Assembly: GCA_025201345.1 (NCBI GenBank)
Contig: JAIXMG010000001.1
Coordinates: 1,240,001-1,304,000 of the forward strand
Source of the DNA: Thamnidium elegans
Lineage: Eukaryota > Mucoromycota > Mucoromycetes > Mucorales > Mucoraceae
Reading direction: 5' to 3'
Length of the DNA stretch: 64,000 bases
Part shown: piece after piece, positions 59,660 to 64,000 of the stretch
Position numbering within the stretch: position 1 is the first letter of the stretch
Layout of the letters: every line of letters begins with the position of its first letter
Notes under the pieces: generated by a model
Told to the model about the DNA's origin: nothing
What the model saw: the letters and a program-made list of their open reading frames with translations, nothing else
Databases searched by the model: none
Made by a program: the position numbers and the translations under genes

Positions 59660-60276
59660 CATTTTGAGGGGTCAACCCCCTTTTGTTTTCGTTTTTTTTT
59701 TTTTACAGATTTTTTGCAATTACTCCGGATCTGCTTTTTTTTCCTCTTTGTGGCAAAAATAATGATAATAAGTAATATTTTAGGCGTGTCTAATCCATCT
59801 TAAATTATATTTTTATGAAAACCACTGATCGAGTAATCAATGTTTTAAGACAACTGTTTTTTTTACTAAAATTTGAGTTTTGGGGGACCTTAAAATGTCG
59901 ATTTCTTCAAAGCGTGTTTTCTCGCTCAGTTTTGGCTATAAATCTTTTATAAGTAAACAAAAAAGGTTGTTAAAGATCTTTAATCATAGCTGTAACCAGA
60001 ATAGTAGTAAAAAACTACATTTTACGTAATCACGAAAATATAAAAAATGGATAAAATCGCGTTGCGTAAATGAATAGCATTTTTGTCCAATTTTTTTTTT
60101 TAAAAAAACAGTGATTAATTCCTCAGTTTTTGCGTTAAAAGCTTCATTTAAAATGGATTATAAGCATTTAAAAGAGTAGTTCGCGATCTTCGTTTTTTCT
60201 GCAAAAAAAAAAAAAAAGTAGATCCAGAGTGATTTTTGACAAAAAAAAACTAGAGGGGTTGACCCCCCAAAAATGA
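59660..60276. mobile_element. Non-autonomous TIR element (MITE-like), about 0.62 kb
   Basis: The left end reads TCATTTTGAGGGGTCAACCC (from about 59659) and, further in, TACTCCGGATCTGCTTTTTT (59721-59740). The right end, reverse-complemented, reads TCATTTTTGGGGGGTCAACCCCT (60256-60276 region), then CACTCTGGATCTACTTTTTT. Both ends thus share two matched blocks in the same order, giving imperfect terminal inverted repeats of about 80 bp. The interior is A/T-rich with no ORF. The superfamily and target duplication could not be determined by eye. Confidence 0.6.
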
Positions 60277-60496
60277 AAATCGAAAAAAAAACAAAAAAGT
60301 ACTTTTTTTTTTTATCAAAGATGTTTGTAATATACAACTTGGGTCTGAAACGCGTTTCCTGTTTCTTAACAAATTAAAGGTCGTACCACCTACCACTGCC
60401 AATATTGATTCTGTTGTTGATAAAAATGAGAAAACTATTATTGATACAATAATCAATTTAAAAGGTGAAAAACAAAGCGTTAAACCCTTTTTTTTT

Positions 60497-61433
60497 CGGT
60501 TTTCTTCGGGACCACGGCAGTGTGTACATAGGGTGCCTTTGGATCAGGTGCCCGTGATCCGAAAAATAATTACGTGCACTCCAGTCTGAGCGTTATCAAA
60601 ACATTAGAGTTTAATTGATATTTATTATTTTTGTTATTTTATATTACTTATACACATCATAAAATATTTAAAATCATTTTTTATATTTAGTATTCATATT
60701 ATTCTTCGTATTTTATTATCTTTCTCTGAAAATATAAAGGAAAGAAAGTAGATAAAATATAGTTTATTAAGAGAAAAAAAGGTTCTTATTCTTCATCGGA
60801 AGATTCGATTACAACAAGCTCGTCTTTTTCTGCATCAAAAGGCTTATCTTCTGTATGTTTGGGAAATTTTCCAAAGAGATTCCATGTCGATTTAAGCAAT
60901 GTAGCATAGGATTTGTCTAGGTGGAAGTACCTATGACTAACAGAAGGATATGACATACGTCTATGACTTAACCTCGACAGCCATCCAGTGTGCATTTTTT
61001 ATATTTTGAAGGTGGTATGGCCGTACTTTTACTTTTTATTTTACAGTAACCTTAAGTGGCAAAATAGTGAGTGGTTTATAAAGACGTCTTTTATTCCCGG
61101 CGTCGGGATATGTACATACAGGTATGTTGTAAGTATCTGCAACAACTTGAGCACAGTCAGGATAGTTAAACCAAATAGGAATACTCGTTCTATACTCATA
61201 CATATCTGATTTGATGTTCCTTTCTAGGCTGACAGCGTCGAAACCAAAGTATTTACATACGTGTTCTTGTTGGATTCACATTCTACGAGCATATATTTCT
61301 TGACATCCCTATCATCATTGAGCTTTTAAACTTTTGTTTTGACGCAGTTCAGGGACCAAAACTTTCTCAGACCACAGAGTACCCGATCCAAAGATACCCT
61401 ATGTACACACCGCCGTGGTCTGTAAGAAAACTG
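60497..61433. mobile_element. TIR-flanked element of about 0.94 kb carrying one small ORF
   Basis: The left end (60497-60550) and the reverse complement of the right end (61380-61433) align: CGGTTTTCTTCGGGACCACG against CAGTTTTCTTACAGACCACG, then GTGTGTACATAGGGT in both, then CTTTGGATC in both. About 85% of the roughly 50 positions match. The interior holds a 69-codon minus-strand ORF and no transposase, so mobilisation would depend on an element elsewhere. Target duplications are not evident. Confidence 0.65.
60786..60995 (-). CDS. Small ORF inside the TIR element, unidentified
   Basis: 69 aa, ATG to TAA, starting MHTGWLSRLSHRRMSYPSVS. It has a Ser/Arg/His-rich first half, a central LLKSTWNLFGKFPKHTED and a strongly acidic end (EKDELVVIESSDEE). 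The composition is more protein-like than the surrounding DNA. No signal peptide or TM segment is apparent. It could be an element-borne gene, the last exon of a captured host gene, or chance. Confidence 0.35.
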   Translation of the reverse strand: MHTGWLSRLSHRRMSYPSVSHRYFHLDKSYATLLKSTWNLFGKFPKHTEDKPFDAEKDELVVIESSDEE

Positions 61434-62989
61434 TTTCTAGTATTATAATCCATCATTGTTTGTCCGTTGTTCTTATTTTTTTTTTATGAGACCGCAGGAT
61501 ATTTTTAATGATATACCGAGTGAATTTTATATCTGAACTGATCTTCATATTTGGACTCTTTTAAAAAAAAAAAGATATATCTGTGCTAAAAGCACACTTG
61601 CAAAATTCAAGACACTAATACATCGAGCAGCTATTGCGTGTATTTTTTTGCGGCTACTGTTATTGCTACATATTTGCTAAATGACCCTTATTTAATATAT
61701 GTTTCTTTTATACAAATTATTAGCACGAATATTAGAATACGCATGCTGATAAACTACTTTAATTAAACTATATCTCCCAATGTGCATATAGGTAACTAGT
61801 TATTTTCTTGTCACTGTATTTCAAATAAATTTTATCATAAATATTATAAGATTACAACTTTAGAATGCTACGTCTGAGACGGGGATACTCATTCGAAGTA
61901 GTTTAGTTTTATCTAGAAACTGGCATCAGTAAAAACCCCTTTTTTTTAAAAAAAAAACCCCTTTTCTAGAGCGAAAAAATATGCAAAAAGGGGGGAAAGA
62001 TTACACAGCAGTAAAGTATCTGCTCGAAAATACCGCTACACCAACCATATAACAAAGACACCACCAATCAAACGAGGACATTTACCTGCAAGAAAATACA
62101 CTACCAAACAAGAAAAGACATTATTAACGAGGAAAATCTTATCAAGGACCAGTACTTCGTTCAAATTTACCATCACACCATCCAATGTCAGCAGCATAGT
62201 AGTAGAAAATCCAACCAGCAAAGTAGAAAGTAGACATTTAGTACGGAAGCACCACCAAGAAATGATTAATACATAAATATCCATCAGTATAAGAACAGAA
62301 ACCATCATACTATTTACAACGTATGTATTAATGTAAAGACCAACAGTTAAAGTGTCTGTATTCTTACCATTTGTAATATATGAATAAGGGATTAATAAAG
62401 AAAAAGAAAAAAAAAGGGGACAAGGTTTTTTTTTATCAGTTTATTTGTAATAAATGATTGTTGTCAGTTTCATTGTATCTGTGACTCACACTGGAATAAA
62501 ATATGCCAGAAAGTATATTAATCTTTCATCACACAATTTTGATACGGTCAGACCCCTCGCCTACGACGTTTTTTTTTTATATTTATTTAGCAGCTTTATC
62601 TGACGAGCTCTACTCGACTCGTTTTAGGTTTTACGTGTGTGCTCAAATAGTGACACTATCTATCTTCGGATCTTAATGAAAAAATACCATGACAGTAGTT
62701 TTCGTTCACTCGCATGTATGTTTTGGTAATCACACTCAAGTATTTCTTATCTTATACATGCGACGATGTTGACAATTTTTTTAAATAAATAAATCATTAT
62801 CTTAAGAAACAATATGTATTTACAAACTGAAATTATTCTTACTTTTTAGGAGAGGTGACTCTTTGTACACTGGGCCACAGTAGTTAAATGTGATAGAAGA
62901 GATTGTTAGTACAACGGTGATAAAATAGTTTGTGTTCCAAAAAGAATTGAGTTATGTGTAAAGGTAACTATTTATTTATCGGAACCATT
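61434..62989. other. Gene-poor region
   Basis: 1.5 kb downstream of the TIR element. A Lys/Thr-rich open stretch on the plus strand ends at a TAA at 62276, but its codon content is A-rich and low-complexity. The opposite strand is also open (62036-62308). No gene is supported. Confidence 0.4.
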
Positions 62990-63330
62990 TTTTTTATAAA
63001 AACGAAAAGCGAGTACCATCTACACCAAAGGATAATAATCAAACAGATGAAACAATAACATTGATTGCTTTCGAATACGCAATGTTTAGTAGCTCACTGA
63101 AAGGAAAGCTTCCCTATCCAACCAAAAGAATAACGGATGCCATAACTAAAATGTCTGAAGGTTCTGAAGGAAAAACTCAAATTATTTTTGTTGATAAATA
63201 TTTGACTAGTTAAACATGTAACAGTTGTAAAAAACAAGGCTTAAACCATATTTCAACTACTGGATCAAAGCGTAAACTCCATGTTGTACTCAAGTGTGAC
63301 TTTTGTAATACGGTATGGAATCGCAACTAA
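62990..63330 (+). pseudogene. Decayed Fanzor/TnpB-like nuclease, C-terminal part
   Basis: The frame from about 62990 reads RVPSTPKDNNQTDETITLIA, FEYAMFSSSLKGKLP, GKTQIIFVDKYLTS, a TAA (63211-63213), then TCNSCKKQGLNHIS, LHVVLKCDFCNTVWNRN and TAA (63328). The pair CNSC...CDFC is the C-terminal zinc ribbon of the TnpB/Fanzor family. The flanking TS-x-TC and WNR(D) wording matches the family, in which an Asp in an NRD-x-NA context is the last RuvC residue. Here that Asp is Asn, and a stop follows directly. The N-terminal half is not recognisable. Two stops and the lost residue make it a relic. The family is inferred from motifs. Confidence 0.6.
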
Positions 63331-64000
63331 AAACATATGTAATATTTTTATATACATGTCACAACATAATAATGAAAGATCTTCTAAATTCAGAAGACGT
63401 TCTAGTTGTCGGGCCTGAAATACCAGAGGTTTCTCCATCCATTCGAAAGTGGAATAAACAGCTTCCTATAAAAGAATTTTTTTTTTAAAAAACTTAATAA
63501 AAATAACTTTTTTTTTATTTAAACCTCTGGTTCCCCATTCAACCTCAAATCTCATTAAATTCAAAATAATAAGTTGGCCAATAAAAATAACGTCCCCATA
63601 ATGATTTAGTTAGTTAGGTTTACTTTAGTGTATTAGCTTGCATGCTATAAACGAAAGATATAAACATAAATACTAAGTTAAAGAGATTTGGTTATTACAT
63701 TTCATTATATTTTACAAAATAATGGAAGCCGTAGGAACATTTCCTTAGGTTTATTTCTTTATTGACCAATAATAAAACGAACAGGTTTCGTTAGATCGAA
63801 CTTTTAAAGAAACAAATTACAAGAAGAACAGCCTATCATGAATAACAAGCCCTATATAGTGATGAAGTCCATATAGCTGTTCTACATACTTTATTGTCAC
63901 ACACTTTTATTATTTTTTTTTCACATTTACCCAATCACATCTCTTGTCATTTAACGTGATCTTAGGTGATGATACTAATCTGTAACATAGTGATTGAGGT
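63331..64000. other. End of window, no supported gene
   Basis: A 30-codon frame after the Fanzor-like relic (63380-63486) contains EDVLVVGPEIPEVSPS but ends in a T run. CCAGAGGTTT (63423-63432) and AAACCTCTGG (63521-63530) form a 10-bp inverted repeat that might mark an old element end. The rest is AT-rich. Confidence 0.4.

Noticed and set aside
62036..62308. Minus-strand hydrophobic frame (90 codons) and its Lys/Thr-rich plus-strand counterpart
   Set aside because: Both strands are open because the sequence is CA/AA-rich. No family features, no paired splice sites, and the start context is poor.

Overview
The window is AT-rich eukaryotic DNA with compact genes, many short GT-AG introns (about 50-130 bp) and very long A/T runs. 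Gene content points to a filamentous fungus, most likely Mucoromycota/Mucorales. Supporting signs are an animal-like Kv potassium channel, an HP1 protein, and decayed piggyBac, Tc1/mariner-like and Fanzor/TnpB-like elements. This assignment is inference: no rRNA is present and no search was possible.

Layout. The left third (1-25.6 kb) is gene-dense: a choline-transporter-like protein (5' end missing), a full-size PDR-type ABC transporter, NHP2, an Rvs161/Hob3 BAR protein, a Tls1/C9orf78-family protein, two small secreted paralogues side by side, a Zn alcohol dehydrogenase, a large FUSC/Bre4-like membrane protein, a voltage-gated K+ channel and a Hal4/Hal5/Npr1-type kinase. The stretch 25.6-36 kb is gene-poor and ends in a graveyard of mobile elements: a Tc1-like transposase fragment, a GYARKS-containing recombinase-like ORF with one stop, a broken piggyBac transposase, and an inverted duplicate of that transposase's 3' end.

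The segment 36.3-57 kb is gene-dense again: an intact C2H2-finger protein of unknown function, an SCP2 lipid carrier, an AKTIP/FTS-like inactive E2, an ergosteryl-beta-glucosidase-like GH5 enzyme, a dual-specificity phosphatase, HP1, a short-chain dehydrogenase, an F-box protein, an FCP1-type phosphatase and a class-3 (DAG) lipase. The stretch 57-64 kb has no convincing host gene. It carries two non-autonomous TIR elements (about 0.6 and 0.9 kb), several orphan coding fragments and the decayed C-terminal half of a Fanzor/TnpB-like nuclease.

Themes. Several genes concern membranes and lipids (ABC transporter, PNS1-like, SCP2, steryl glucosidase, DAG lipase, BAR protein). The K+ channel and a kinase of the family that regulates K+ uptake in yeast lie tail to tail. 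The most unusual items are the intact C2H2 protein with a possible restriction-nuclease-like core, the tandem WWN-motif secreted peptides, the 0.94 kb TIR element carrying a small acidic ORF, and the paired remains of a serine-recombinase-like ORF and a Fanzor-like ORF. Exon joins were worked out by eye from splice consensus and frame; where a boundary is doubtful this is stated.
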